64,000 nucleotides of DNA from Bacteroidota bacterium (GCA_029262835.1 JAJCYQ010000003.1:1-64000); one strand, 5' to 3'. Positions 43,171 to 53,010 are shown, numbered from the stretch's first letter. The notes: generated from the sequence alone by a model not told the origin. A program made the numbers and translations.

Positions 43171-44253
43171 ATGGACCTATTGACCAACCAGGAATTTTTC
43201 GGATGGCCCCTTCTTGAATGGGCCAAGCTCATTGGACTATGGATCCTGTTCACGGCCGTCGGGCTCGGCGTGAGGCGTGTTTTTTTCGGCCGGTTCACGG
43301 CGCTGGCCGCGCGGACATCGAACCGGGTTGACGATGTGATTGCGGAGGTGCTGGGAGGCACCCGGACGTTCTTTCTGGCGGTCGTGGCGCTCTGGATTGC
43401 GGTCGAATACCGGACGGAAGATGCGCCGGCGGCCGTCACACTGCAGCGCATTGTGTTTGTGGGGTTGATTCTTCAGCTCGGCCTTTGGGGCAACGATATC
43501 ATTCGTCTTGCCGCGACGTGGTACGCTGAGGCCAAGAACGACGACCCGGCGCAGGTGACGGCGGTCAAGGCGATTGGGCTCGTTGGCAAACTCGTACTCT
43601 GGTCGGTCCTCTTCCTCGTGGCGCTCGACAACTTCGGTGTTGACATCACGGCGCTCGTGGCGGGGCTCGGTATTGGCGGCATTGCCATTGCGCTGGCCGT
43701 GCAGAACGTGTTGCAGGATTTGTTGGCCTACATATCCATCGTGGTCGATCAGCCGTTCGTGTACGGCGACTTTCTGGTCCTGAATGAGCTCTCGGGCACG
43801 GTGGAGCATATTGGCATCAAAACGACGCGCCTGCGGAGCCTCTCGGGCGAGCAGATCATTTTTTCGAACAACGACCTGCTGTCGAGCCGCGTGCGCAATT
43901 TCAAGCGCATGTACGAGCGGCGCGTCGTATTCCAGGTCGGCGTGACCTACGATACGCCGCACGAGAAGCTGAAGGCTATTCCCGGCATGCTTCGCGCGGC
44001 CGTCGAGGCAAGTGCCGACGTGCGCTTCGACCGCGCGCACCTGAAGGCGTTCGGGGACTTCTCGATCAACTTCGAGACGGTCTATTACGTGCTCGTAGCC
44101 GACTACGCCGTCTACATGGACCGCCAGCAGGAAATGAACCTGGCCATCCACCAGCGATTCACGGACGAGGGCATTGAATTCGCCTTCCCGACGCAGACGC
44201 TGCACGTGGAGTCGCTACCGGGTGCAGGGTTGGAGCCCGATAGCGCCCACTGA
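43171..44253 (+). CDS. MscS-family mechanosensitive ion channel
   Basis: A 360-residue channel. An N-terminal helix (LIGLWILFTAVGLGVR) and NRVDDVIAEVLGG are followed by three to four membrane spans. The pore-lining TM3 is LVAGLGIGGIAIALAVQNVLQDLLAYISI, described here by its Gly/Ala pattern, and the beta domain begins DQPFVYGDFLVLN with GTVEHIGIKTTRLRS and the NNDLLSSRVRNF motif. It would release osmolytes under hypo-osmotic shock. Length fits small-conductance YnaI/YbdG-like channels. Confidence 0.93.
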   Translation: MDLLTNQEFFGWPLLEWAKLIGLWILFTAVGLGVRRVFFGRFTALAARTSNRVDDVIAEVLGGTRTFFLAVVALWIAVEYRTEDAPAAVTLQRIVFVGLILQLGLWGNDIIRLAATWYAEAKNDDPAQVTAVKAIGLVGKLVLWSVLFLVALDNFGVDITALVAGLGIGGIAIALAVQNVLQDLLAYISIVVDQPFVYGDFLVLNELSGTVEHIGIKTTRLRSLSGEQIIFSNNDLLSSRVRNFKRMYERRVVFQVGVTYDTPHEKLKAIPGMLRAAVEASADVRFDRAHLKAFGDFSINFETVYYVLVADYAVYMDRQQEMNLAIHQRFTDEGIEFAFPTQTLHVESLPGAGLEPDSAH

Positions 44254-44303
44254 GCCAGGTGATGCGGGTCGGGGCCTGGAGCTGCTCCCGGAGCGCCCGT
44301 GGC

Positions 44304-44888
44304 CTATTCCCGGAGCGCCAGGCGGATCATGTCCTCGGCGCTCGTGGCGTCCGGGTACTTCTCGGTGACGCTCCGGAGCGCTTTGATGGCAGCGGCCTGC
44401 GAAAGGCCGAGGGCCTGCAGCGCGGCGAGGGCGTCTTTCGCCGTGTCTGGCTGGGTGGATGCGCCCGCCGCGCCGTCCTCAGCGAGCGCAGCCATGCGGT
44501 CGCGAAGCTCGAGCACCATGCGCTGGGCGGTTTTCTTGCCGACGCCCGGAATGCGGGTCAGCATGGCGTGGTCCCCATCCACAATACGGCGCTGGATTTC
44601 AGATGGGCTCATGGCGCTGAGTGCCGCGAGCGCGAGTTTCGGCCCGACGCCCGATACGGCAATCATGAGCGAGAAGACGTTGTACTCCGAGTCGGTGGCG
44701 AATCCGAAGAGGTCCTCGGCATCGTCTCTGACGGAGTGATACGTGGTCAGCCGGGCGGGTTTCCCTGTCGCCGGCAGGGCCTCAAAGGTCGACGTCGGAA
44801 TGTAAATGCGATAGCCTATCCCGGCCGCCTCGATGATGGCTTCGGTGGGTTTCTTGAGGGCGAGGGTACCTGCGATGTAGGCGATCAT
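44304..44888 (-). CDS. ruvA: Holliday junction branch-migration protein RuvA
   Basis: A 194-residue DNA-junction-binding subunit of RuvAB. The OB-fold start MIAYIAGTLALKKPTEAII, the LTTYHSVRDDAEDLFGF block, the HhH motifs (ISGVGPKLALAALS-like VSGVGPKLALAAL and IPGVGKKTAQRMVLEL) and the C-terminal RuvB-binding domain (ALQALGLSQAAAIKALRSV) are all present. It starts inside the nadE stop (4-nt overlap). ruvB and ruvC are not nearby. Confidence 0.96.
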   Translation of the reverse strand: MIAYIAGTLALKKPTEAIIEAAGIGYRIYIPTSTFEALPATGKPARLTTYHSVRDDAEDLFGFATDSEYNVFSLMIAVSGVGPKLALAALSAMSPSEIQRRIVDGDHAMLTRIPGVGKKTAQRMVLELRDRMAALAEDGAAGASTQPDTAKDALAALQALGLSQAAAIKALRSVTEKYPDATSAEDMIRLALRE

Positions 44889-46795
44889 GGGTTGGTCGTC
44901 GGGTTGGCGGGTTCGCTGGGCGATGTGGGGTCGGAGGGTTCGCTGGTCAATGCGCGGTCGGAGGGCTCGGCGGGGGCCGTTCGGCGCGCCGTAATGGGAA
45001 GGCGGCGGCCGGCACCGAAGGCCTTGGCCGAAACGCGCAGCCCCGGGGCGGCCTGTTTGCGCTTGTACTCGTTCCGGTCGACCGCGCGGAGAATGCTGCC
45101 AACGAGTTCGGCGTCGAAGCCGGTTGCACGGGAGATGGCTGCTGCGCCCTGGCGCTCGTCAATGTAGCGCTCGAGAATGGCATCGAGCACCTCGTAGGGC
45201 GGGAGCGAATCTTCGTCCTTCTGGTCCGGCCGGAGTTCGGCCGACGGGGGTTTTTCGATGGTTGACTGCGGGATAACGTCCCGCCCGGCACGCTCATTGA
45301 TATGGCGGGCGAGCGCGTAGACATCGACTTTGTAGACATCGGCAAGGACGGCGAGGCCGCCCGCCATGTCGCCATACAGCGTGGCGTAGCCCATGGCGAG
45401 TTCGCTCTTGTTGCCCGTTGCCAACAGCAGCAGGTTGAACTTGTTGGAGAGCGCCATGAGCGTCGTGCCGCGAACGCGCGCCTGGATGTTTTCTTCGGCG
45501 AGGCCGCGTGGCGTGCCCTCGAAGTGGGGCGCGAGCATGTCTTCAAGGGCCTTGACGGCGGGTTCAATGGCGATTTCGTGGAGCTGGATGCCGAGTGCGC
45601 TGGCGAGCGCCCGGGAGTCCGAGACACTGCCCGTGGAGCTGAACCGCGAGGGGAGCGTGGCGCCCAGCACCTTGTCCGGCCCGAGGGCCTCGACGGCGAG
45701 GGCGGCGGTAACGGCCGAGTCTATCCCGCCCGAGAGCCCAATAAGGGCCCCATCGAAGGCGCCCGACTTCGCGGCGTAGTCGCGGATGCCGAGCACGAGC
45801 GCGTTGTGGATCAGGGCAATGGTATCACGCGGAGATGCGGAGGTGTGCGTTGCGGCAGTGAGCGTTGCGTTGGTTGGCGTTTTGTTGGTAGGCTCGGCGG
45901 TACACGGGGCCGGGCCGGCGGTAGTCCGGGCGTCGCCCGGCCGCGCGAATTCCCAGTACACGATGGCCTCTTCGAAGGCGGGGGCGTGCGCAGTGATGAC
46001 GCCGGATGCCCCGTGCACGCGGCTGTCGCCATCGAAAATGAGATCCGTGTTGGCGCCCACCTGGTTGACGACGACAATCGGCAGGCCGTGGCGCTGGCAA
46101 ATGGCTTCGCCGAGAGCGGTACGCGTTGCGGGTGCGTGGTCGGAGAAAGGGCTGGCCGAGATATTGATGAAGAGGTCGGGCCCGAGCGCGGCGAGGTCAT
46201 CGATGGGATGCGCCGCATACAGGTGGTAGGACGCGGCGAAGGGCTCATTCCACATATCCTCACAGATGCTGACGCCGAGCCGCGTGCCACGAAATGTCAT
46301 GAGCGGCTGGGGGCCGGCAGCCTCGAAATATCGGCTTTCGTCGAATACGTCGTAGGTCGGCAGGAGGCGCTTGTGGATAACCTGTGGAGAATGTCCTTTT
46401 TCAATCAGGATGGCAGCGTTGAGGAGCGGTTTTCCGCCGTGCCTGTCCGGTTCGTTCTGTTTGCCCGGTCCGCTTGTTGTGGCATCGCCAGCCGCCACAG
46501 TCTCTTTGGCCTCGCTGGGAGCCGCCGCGGACGGGTTCGGGACGGGAGCCCCAAAGAGCAGGCCAATGCCCTCTGGAAGAGCCGCTTCAAGGGCACGCGT
46601 GGCGCGCTCCACATCCCCGAGGAAGGCGGCATCGTAGAGCAGATCGAGCGGCGGGTATCCGGTCAGCGAAAGTTCGGGCGAGACGACGAGATCTGCGCCA
46701 GAAGCCTTCGCCTCACGGCAGGCCGCGAGCAGGCGGCGGCTGTTTCCGGCCAGATCTCCGACCGTCTGGTTGATTTGTGCGAGAGCGATTTTCAT
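44885..46795 (-). CDS. nadE: Glutamine-dependent NAD+ synthetase with low-complexity insertions
   Basis: Final step of NAD synthesis, amidating deamido-NAD with ammonia from glutamine. Nitrilase-like N-terminal domain with Glu41, Lys142 and Cys178 (VSICEDMWNEPF); C-terminal synthetase with the PPi loop LSGGIDSAVTAALAVEAL (~354-371) and KSELAMGYATLYGD, then DVIPQSTIEKPPSAELRPDQ. At 636 residues it exceeds the usual ~550-580. Insertions lie at ~87-121 (AAAPSEAKETVAAGDATTSG) and ~286-322 (Thr/Ala/Asn/Pro-rich), plus an ESPS/PT-rich C-terminal tail. Catalytic residues are untouched. Overlaps both ruvA and the Rieske gene by 4 nt. Confidence 0.95.
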   Translation of the reverse strand: MKIALAQINQTVGDLAGNSRRLLAACREAKASGADLVVSPELSLTGYPPLDLLYDAAFLGDVERATRALEAALPEGIGLLFGAPVPNPSAAAPSEAKETVAAGDATTSGPGKQNEPDRHGGKPLLNAAILIEKGHSPQVIHKRLLPTYDVFDESRYFEAAGPQPLMTFRGTRLGVSICEDMWNEPFAASYHLYAAHPIDDLAALGPDLFINISASPFSDHAPATRTALGEAICQRHGLPIVVVNQVGANTDLIFDGDSRVHGASGVITAHAPAFEEAIVYWEFARPGDARTTAGPAPCTAEPTNKTPTNATLTAATHTSASPRDTIALIHNALVLGIRDYAAKSGAFDGALIGLSGGIDSAVTAALAVEALGPDKVLGATLPSRFSSTGSVSDSRALASALGIQLHEIAIEPAVKALEDMLAPHFEGTPRGLAEENIQARVRGTTLMALSNKFNLLLLATGNKSELAMGYATLYGDMAGGLAVLADVYKVDVYALARHINERAGRDVIPQSTIEKPPSAELRPDQKDEDSLPPYEVLDAILERYIDERQGAAAISRATGFDAELVGSILRAVDRNEYKRKQAAPGLRVSAKAFGAGRRLPITARRTAPAEPSDRALTSEPSDPTSPSEPANPTTNP

Positions 46796-48294
46796 TCGGG
46801 GCGGGTTGGGGGCGCTGCGACGGAAAGCTCGCCTGCCTCGCGCGCGTAGAGCTCGTCGCGGTAGGCTCTTTTCAGCGCGGACTGGAAGTGATGTACGCCG
46901 CCTTCGAGGTCGTACGAGAAGCGGCCGCGGTCGTAGGCGTTCGACTGGAGGCCGCGCTGCACGTGCTCGCAGATGTCGATGTCCTCAGCCTGGACGCGAT
47001 CGCTGAAGGCGCGATCGGCGGCAATGCGGTCGGGGGGAATGCGGTCGACGACGGTCCGGCCGGTCGTCCGATGGGTCGTAGCGGGCGGGGCCTTGGGCTC
47101 GGCGCCTTCGGACTCGCTGCCAGGGTTGGGCCCAGGGGACGACGTTGACTGTCCGTAGTAGTAGTCAAATACTACAGAGCAGGCATTGCTCGCCACCTGA
47201 TCGACCCGGTTCACCTGCAGGCGGCCGGGCAGGATGTTGAGCATCAGGTTGGGAAATACGAAATAATAGTAGGCCTGCTCGTTGGCGGCTCCATAAGCCT
47301 TGGAAGCTGCCTTTATCGGGCTGTGCTGCAACGAGTACCAGTCAAAAGTCTCGGTCACGTATGTGCTGAAATCCAGCAGGTCGCAGAGCTCCGGATGGAC
47401 AAGCGGGAGGTGGTAGCCTTCGAGATAGTTGTCTACATACACCTTCCAGTTGGCCTTCACCGCGTAGACGTCGCGCGCGGCGTACGTGAAGGAGGCGAGG
47501 TCGTAGAGGGCGTTTGGCGCCTGTGATTCCGGTGCCAGTGATTCCGGTGCAGATTTTTCCTTGGCGGGCATTTCGCGTGATGTATAGTCGGCCGCGGCCC
47601 CTGGCGCGAGGACGTCCGCAGCGCCTGGAGCAGGGACGCGCGCAGCCGGATCGACGCCCGTAATGCGCTCGCGGATGCCCTGCATGATGTCGGCAAGCGG
47701 CGGCGTTTCATCCGGCCGCAGGCAGACGAACAGGAGGCCCTCCCAGATGCCAACGGCGATTTCGGTAAGGCCGTAATCGCGCTTGTCGAAGAGCTCGGTG
47801 CGGTCGAAGCGTGGCACGCCGCGGAGCATGCCGTCGAGCCGATAGGTCCAGCCGTGGTATTGGCACTGCAGCATGCGGGCTGCGCCGCAGGGGGTGGTTA
47901 CAAGGGGACCGCCGCGGTGCTTGCACACATTGTAGAAGGCCCGAAGCCGCCCCGCCCGGTCGCGGACGGCGACGACGGGGTTGCCGGCGACGATGTCGCT
48001 TACGAACGTACCGGGCTCGGCAACGCGGCTCGCCGGCCCCACGTATTGCCAGGAGCGCTCAAGGACAACCTTGCGGTCGAAGGCGTGGAAGTCGGCGTCC
48101 ACATACCAGGCGCTCGGAATGGTCTCGCTCGTGGCAAGCGGCGATATGCCAAGATCCTCTGCGCGCAGCGCGGCAGGGCGCGCTGCAAGAAGGCCGTCAG
48201 CGCGACGTTCCATGCAACCTGCAGATGGGTTATCGGAATGCCCAGCAATCGGGCCCTCCCCTCTGGGGGATATATGTGGAAAAGGTGTGGACAT
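46792..48294 (-). CDS. Rieske-type ring-hydroxylating/quaternary-amine oxygenase, alpha subunit
   Basis: A 500-residue Rieske non-haem iron oxygenase. The [2Fe-2S] ligands are C124 and H126 (NVCKHRGGPL) and C144 and H147 (CQYHGW); the mononuclear iron site is DNYLEGYHLPLVHPEL with H295 and H300. The overall pattern resembles choline and carnitine monooxygenases more than classical aromatic dioxygenases. Two in-frame low-complexity insertions occupy ~217-262 (APGAADVLAPGAAADY) and ~383-426 (SSPGPNPGSESEGAEPKAPP). No reductase or ferredoxin gene is adjacent. It starts directly after aroE and overlaps nadE, so it is part of the aroE-RHO-nadE-ruvA run. Substrate unknown. Confidence 0.88.
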   Translation of the reverse strand: MSTPFPHISPRGEGPIAGHSDNPSAGCMERRADGLLAARPAALRAEDLGISPLATSETIPSAWYVDADFHAFDRKVVLERSWQYVGPASRVAEPGTFVSDIVAGNPVVAVRDRAGRLRAFYNVCKHRGGPLVTTPCGAARMLQCQYHGWTYRLDGMLRGVPRFDRTELFDKRDYGLTEIAVGIWEGLLFVCLRPDETPPLADIMQGIRERITGVDPAARVPAPGAADVLAPGAAADYTSREMPAKEKSAPESLAPESQAPNALYDLASFTYAARDVYAVKANWKVYVDNYLEGYHLPLVHPELCDLLDFSTYVTETFDWYSLQHSPIKAASKAYGAANEQAYYYFVFPNLMLNILPGRLQVNRVDQVASNACSVVFDYYYGQSTSSPGPNPGSESEGAEPKAPPATTHRTTGRTVVDRIPPDRIAADRAFSDRVQAEDIDICEHVQRGLQSNAYDRGRFSYDLEGGVHHFQSALKRAYRDELYAREAGELSVAAPPTRPE

Positions 48295-49182
48295 CTACCT
48301 GGTTGGGGGGTCTGAAGCGGTGTCAAGGGCGCGGCGCGCGGCGCTCTCGTCCATGTCGCGCCCTGTCCAGCGGCGGAAGCTGGCGGCGGCCTGGCCAATC
48401 AGCATATCGAGTCCACCGAGCGTCCGCGCGCCGCGCCCAGCCGCTTCGCGCAGCAGCCGCGTCGGGTGCGGTTTGTAGACGAGGTCATATACCAGCTGCC
48501 GCGGCGATACGTGCGAGGTGTCGGGAAGCGGTGTTTCGTCTGCGCGTGGATGCATGCCGACCGATGTGGCGTTGACCACGATATCGACCTCGCCGGCCCG
48601 CCTGGATCGCTCTTCCCAGGGTACGGCCTCGACCAGCACGCCCGTCGGGCACTGGACATTGATTTCGCCGGCCAATTGGCGGGCCTGCTCGTGCCGCCGG
48701 CCGCAGACGAAAACGTGCTCAGCGCCGAGTTCATGTCCGAGCGCCCAGGCGGCGGCGCGCGCGGCGCCCCCCGTGCCCAGCACGAGGGCCGCCGCGGGCG
48801 CCAGCCCGCTGATCGGCGCAGTGAATCCGGCGGCATCGGTATTGTCGCCCGAGAGCCGGCCGTCATCGCCGAAGTATATGGTGTTCACCGCGCCGATCGC
48901 GCGCGCCGCCGCCGTCAGATGGTCCAGATAGGGAATTACCGCCTGCTTGTGGGGAATCGTCACATTCGCCCCCACAACGTGCATGGCCTCGAGCCCGTGA
49001 ATGGCCGCGCCGATGTGCGCCGCATCTACCCGGACCGCCACGTAAACCATGTCAAGCCCGGCCGCCCGCATGGCCGCCGTCATGATCGTAGGCGAGAGCG
49101 AGTGGCCCACCGGGTCGCCGAGAAGCAGCGCCAGGCGCGTCGTTCCCGTCGGCAGGAAACCATATTCAGAAAGTCCGTTCAC
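48295..49182 (-). CDS. aroE: Shikimate dehydrogenase
   Basis: NADPH reduction of 3-dehydroshikimate in aromatic amino acid synthesis. Motifs: LLGDPVGHSLSPTIMTAAM (shikimate site), VVGANVTIPHKQAVIPYLD (catalytic Lys), DNTDAAGF, the Rossmann VLGTGGAARAAAWAL, NATSVGMHP and DLVYKPHPTRLL. At 295 residues it is of normal size. First gene of the minus-strand run aroE, Rieske oxygenase, nadE, ruvA; divergent from gdhA over 82 bp. Confidence 0.95.
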   Translation of the reverse strand: MNGLSEYGFLPTGTTRLALLLGDPVGHSLSPTIMTAAMRAAGLDMVYVAVRVDAAHIGAAIHGLEAMHVVGANVTIPHKQAVIPYLDHLTAAARAIGAVNTIYFGDDGRLSGDNTDAAGFTAPISGLAPAAALVLGTGGAARAAAWALGHELGAEHVFVCGRRHEQARQLAGEINVQCPTGVLVEAVPWEERSRRAGEVDIVVNATSVGMHPRADETPLPDTSHVSPRQLVYDLVYKPHPTRLLREAAGRGARTLGGLDMLIGQAAASFRRWTGRDMDESAARRALDTASDPPTR

Positions 49183-49264
49183 ACGTGAAATTATGCGTTG
49201 CGTTTACGCACGCAAGATAGTAGCCTGTACTTGAAATTCAGAACCTCGATCGAACGCACCAACC

Positions 49265-50668
49265 ATGAACGTATCCTTTCTTGAGCAGGTAGACCGCATG
49301 TTCGCCAAAGCATGCAGTCACACCGACCATCCTGACGGCCTGCTGAAGCAGATAAAAATCTGTAACAGCATGTACCACATGCAGTTTCCTCTGAAGAGGG
49401 ATGATGGGTCGATCGAAGTCATCCAGGCCTGGCGGGCGGAGCACAGCCACCACAAGCATCCGGTCAAGGGCGGCATCCGATACGCGGACAACGTGAACGA
49501 GGATGAAGTCGCGGCGCTGGCGTCGCTCATGACCTACAAGTGCGCCATCGTGAACGTCCCGTTCGGCGGTGCGAAGGGCGGCATCAAAATCAACCGCAAC
49601 AATTACTCGGACGCCGAGCTCGAGCGCATTACGCGCCGCTACACGTACGAACTGCTCAAGAAGAACTTCATCGGACCGGGCGTTGACGTGCCCGCGCCCG
49701 ATTACGGCACGAGCTCCCGAGAAATGGCGTGGATCCTCGACACGTACAACTCCATGACCGACGACATCCTCTCGTCCGAGGCGTGCGTGACGGGCAAACC
49801 CGTTCGCCAGGGCGGCGTGCGCGGGCGCAACGAGGCCACCGGGCGCGGCGTCGCCTACGGCATTGTGGAGGCCTGCTGTGACGCCGGAGACATGAAGAAA
49901 CTGGGCCTCGAGAAGGGCGTCGCCGGCAAGCGGGTCATTGTGCAGGGGCTCGGAAACGTCGGCTACCACGCCGCCCTCTACCTCGTCGAGGAAGGCGCTA
50001 TTCTGACAGGTATCGCCGAATACGAAGGGGCCATCTACTCGGAAGCAGGGCTGGACCTGCAGGCCGTCGTCGACCACCGCCGCGAGACCGGATCCATCCT
50101 CGGATTTCCGGGCGCGACGGACGTACCCCGCTCGGCCGATGCCCTGCTGCTCGACTGCGATATTCTCGTTCCGGCGGCCCTCGAAGGACAGATCACCAAG
50201 GACAACGCCCCTCGAATCAAGGCCAAGATCATTGGCGAGGCGGCGAATGGTCCGGTTACAGCCGATGCCGACGCCATTCTGCTCGACAAGGGGGTAATGA
50301 TCATCCCGGACGTCTACCTGAACGCTGGCGGCGTCACCGTCTCCTATTTCGAGTGGCTCAAAAACCTTTCGCACGTGCGTTTCGGGCGCATGTCCAAGCG
50401 CTTCGAGCAGTCATCGAACGAACGCATTATCAAGGCCATTGTAGATGCGACGGGCATTACGCTGCCCGCCGAACAGATTTCTATGCTGTCGCGCGGCGCC
50501 GACGAACTCGATCTGGTGAACTCGGGCCTGGAAGAGACCATGATCACGGCCTACAAGGAAATCCGAGAGGTGGCCAAGGAGCACAGTACGGACCTTCGCA
50601 CGGCCGCCTTCATCAACGCCATTGACAAAGTCGCCGTGTACTACAACGACATGGGCATTTTTCCGTGA
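49265..50668 (+). CDS. gdhA: Glutamate dehydrogenase (Glu/Leu/Phe/Val family)
   Basis: Oxidative deamination of glutamate or its reverse. [21 protein letters not shown] and [14 protein letters not shown] contain the substrate-binding and catalytic Lys residues, [19 protein letters not shown] follows, and the cofactor motif is [18 protein letters not shown] 467-residue protein, longer than the ~420-residue hexameric class. It begins [17 protein letters not shown] and ends with [13 protein letters not shown], similar to the Salinibacter/halophile-type GDH. Cofactor preference cannot be set with confidence. Confidence 0.93.
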   Translation: MNVSFLEQVDRMFAKACSHTDHPDGLLKQIKICNSMYHMQFPLKRDDGSIEVIQAWRAEHSHHKHPVKGGIRYADNVNEDEVAALASLMTYKCAIVNVPFGGAKGGIKINRNNYSDAELERITRRYTYELLKKNFIGPGVDVPAPDYGTSSREMAWILDTYNSMTDDILSSEACVTGKPVRQGGVRGRNEATGRGVAYGIVEACCDAGDMKKLGLEKGVAGKRVIVQGLGNVGYHAALYLVEEGAILTGIAEYEGAIYSEAGLDLQAVVDHRRETGSILGFPGATDVPRSADALLLDCDILVPAALEGQITKDNAPRIKAKIIGEAANGPVTADADAILLDKGVMIIPDVYLNAGGVTVSYFEWLKNLSHVRFGRMSKRFEQSSNERIIKAIVDATGITLPAEQISMLSRGADELDLVNSGLEETMITAYKEIREVAKEHSTDLRTAAFINAIDKVAVYYNDMGIFP

Positions 50669-50744
50669 TCTCCTGTTGTTGCGCCAGCCGCACTGCATCC
50701 GAGGACCGGTATGATTCGATGCATAGTGGGCCGAGGAAGGCACC

Positions 50745-51170
50745 TCACACGGCCCGCTCGTACTCGGCCCAGCACGTCTCCGTCTCGCTTGCGCGGACCC
50801 GGATGGTGTGGATGCGGCGCTCGCGCAGCAGGTCCGCTGCCTCGAGTGCCAGATGGTCGGCAACAAAGCGGCAGATGTTCTCGGCCGTCGTATCGTAGGG
50901 GAGCACGCTGTGCCGCCATCCCGACTCGCGCATGACGCCGAGGAGCTTGGTATCGTTTTCGGCTACGAGTGTGCTGTGGTCCCACTCCTCAATCAGCGGC
51001 ATGAGCGCGCGCTTGAGGTGCTTGAAATCCACGAGCAGGCCGTTTTCATCGACGTCGCCCTCCACCTCGACGAACATGCAGTAGGAGTGGCCGTGCAGGT
51101 CGCGGCAGCGGCCCTCATGCCAGGGCAGTCGGTGCGCGCCCTCCCATCGGAATCGTTTGGCAATTTTCAT
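50745..51170 (-). CDS. queD: 6-carboxy-5,6,7,8-tetrahydropterin synthase QueD
   Basis: Converts dihydroneopterin triphosphate to 6-carboxytetrahydropterin for queuosine. 141 residues with the zinc His and catalytic Cys in WEGAHRLPWHEGRCRDLHGHSY, LVDFKHLKRALMPLIEEWDH and the PTAENI-like DTTAENICRFVADHL motif, and the C-terminal ETCWAEYE. No queC, queE or queF is adjacent. Convergent with gdhA. Confidence 0.93.
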   Translation of the reverse strand: MKIAKRFRWEGAHRLPWHEGRCRDLHGHSYCMFVEVEGDVDENGLLVDFKHLKRALMPLIEEWDHSTLVAENDTKLLGVMRESGWRHSVLPYDTTAENICRFVADHLALEAADLLRERRIHTIRVRASETETCWAEYERAV

Positions 51171-51234
51171 GCCGCCTCGAACGAGCCGAAGGGCAGAGCC
51201 GTTCCACGTTGGACACCATACGGCATCCAGCCGT

Positions 51235-53010
51235 CTATCGCCGCTCCCGAACGCGAAAGAGCGCCGCGCTCGTTGGGCCGGTGCGCGCGGCCATCATGTC
51301 TTCGCGAAACGACATGCTGGTGGCAGCAAACGGAATCCGGAACGAATGCAGGTAGGCCCCCTCCGATTCCAGGTCGTACACGTCCACGACGCGGCTTGAA
51401 TCGGTTCTCAGAGGTACGTTGTGCAGGTAGAGGCGGTCGTGCACAATCGAAATTTCCCGGTTCAGCGCAGGCGGTGGACGCATGACGCCATCTTCTGGGG
51501 CGGGTACGTCCGGAAACCGGAACGAGGCATCGTCAATTGTGGCGCGGGCATATTCGATGTCGCCGCGAGCCGACAGCACAGCGAAGAAGGGCAGCATCCG
51601 GTTGGCGTATGCGAACCGCTTCTCATCGGACGCCAGAAATCCGAGGGAGATCACCGCATCCATCATGCTCTGCTCCTTGAAAACGGCTTTGGTGGAATCA
51701 CCCTCTACGAGTGGGTAGCGGCGGAAAATGACGTTGGGCGTAGCGGTCAGGATAAGACTGGTTGCCTGTGTCGATGCCATGGCGAGCCCCTGCCGGGGAA
51801 TGGCATCTGTTGCGACGTAGGTTCCATCAAGAAGGAATCGGTGCACACCGAGGGCGTACGCATCCAGAATGAGCAGCGTGTCGCCGACAATGCTGATTCT
51901 GAGCGGATTTCGCATTTCCCCGGGCCCGTCGCCTTTTCCATTTCCATAGGTCGTGAGGAGCGATCCGTCGAAGTCGTAGCGCCAGACGTGCATGTCCGAA
52001 TACTCAACCACGAATACGCCCTCTTCGAGCAGGTGAACACCACCCGGCCAGTGCAGGGAATCGGGAGGCAAGAGAGGCGCTATCCGCTCGAACTCAACGT
52101 CCTTGAACGTGCGCTCTTCGGCCGTCTGCATGAGGAGCGGCACAGCGAGGCTGTAGTCCTCACGGCTCTCCGGGGGCGCGCCGCACGCAGCCATGAAGAG
52201 GAGGAGCAGGCCGATCAGGGGGCCGAACGGCGAGGAGATGTGACCCACGTTTCCAGCAATTGTCATCGTTTCGTCTATTGAAACCCCGGGCAGTCCCTCC
52301 GGATACTCGTGAAGGACCATCTTTTTCAGGCGGGGAAGTCGGTCTTCTTCATGATACAGGGCCAGCAGCATGTCAAGTTCGTCGAAGACGAGCGGCCAAT
52401 GGACACATTCGCCGCTGCGCTGAACAATACGCTCAATATCCGCCCAGTCCTGGCTGCGGCCAGCGACCGTTTTGGTGATCACCAGGTATTCGGCTGTGCA
52501 GATGCGCAGTGCAACGTCCAGGCCATAGTCCTGGCTCACAGCGCGAGCGGCTATGCGCCCTTCGAAGGGAGTGAATCCGACAAAAATGTCGACTTCGTAG
52601 CCGTTGGGCGAGCGACCAAAAAAGACGCGATGAGAATCCCAGTACTTCCGGGACTCCTCATCGCGGAAGGTCAGGTGTCTCAGTAGGGCAGCGAGAATTT
52701 CGCTTTCATTACCCAATTCGCAGTAAACGTCCAGGTCCAGATCCGCCGTAAAGCGTGCCTCGCCCCAGTACTGCAGGGCGACCCCACCAATAAAGCAGAA
52801 TGACAGGCCTTCCGTCGTCAATGCCTTTTGCACGTAAGCCGCATCGTCGAAGAGCGAGGTCCCCGGCTCACGAACCGTGAACAGGCCGTTCAGGCCATGC
52901 AGCCACTTCTCATGTGTGCGACCCCGGAGCGCCTTGAGGCGCACCTGGTTCGCGATCTGGAAGCCCTGCTTCCTGGTCTCAATGGCGTTGATGAGCAGCT
53001 CGGTATCCAT
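51235..53010 (-). CDS. In-frame fusion: nucleotidyltransferase-like domain plus lipoprotein six-bladed beta-propeller
   Basis: A 591-residue continuous frame joining two unrelated parts. Residues ~50-225 are a nucleotidyltransferase (LSFCFIGGVALQYWGEARFT then ADLDLDV, the G-G and D-x-D motif; DIFVGFTPFE). Residues 1-45 resemble the small helical protein often encoded ahead of such genes. From Met249 there is a complete lipoprotein signal (GLLLLFMAACG, Cys276) and a 6-bladed propeller (WPGGVHLLEEGVFVVEYSD, GDGPGEMRNPLRISIVGD, FLLDGTYV), as in 6-bladed propeller (NHL-like) proteins of Bacteroidota. An internal start at 52266 would give a normal 343-residue lipoprotein. The fusion is therefore likely an artefact of a lost stop; two translated products are possible. 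Confidence 0.75.
   Translation of the reverse strand: MDTELLINAIETRKQGFQIANQVRLKALRGRTHEKWLHGLNGLFTVREPGTSLFDDAAYVQKALTTEGLSFCFIGGVALQYWGEARFTADLDLDVYCELGNESEILAALLRHLTFRDEESRKYWDSHRVFFGRSPNGYEVDIFVGFTPFEGRIAARAVSQDYGLDVALRICTAEYLVITKTVAGRSQDWADIERIVQRSGECVHWPLVFDELDMLLALYHEEDRLPRLKKMVLHEYPEGLPGVSIDETMTIAGNVGHISSPFGPLIGLLLLFMAACGAPPESREDYSLAVPLLMQTAEERTFKDVEFERIAPLLPPDSLHWPGGVHLLEEGVFVVEYSDMHVWRYDFDGSLLTTYGNGKGDGPGEMRNPLRISIVGDTLLILDAYALGVHRFLLDGTYVATDAIPRQGLAMASTQATSLILTATPNVIFRRYPLVEGDSTKAVFKEQSMMDAVISLGFLASDEKRFAYANRMLPFFAVLSARGDIEYARATIDDASFRFPDVPAPEDGVMRPPPALNREISIVHDRLYLHNVPLRTDSSRVVDVYDLESEGAYLHSFRIPFAATSMSFREDMMAARTGPTSAALFRVRERR

Noticed and set aside
45302-46849. 515-codon plus-strand ORF opposite nadE
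   Set aside because: Antisense shadow of the NAD synthetase gene, which has all catalytic motifs on the minus strand.
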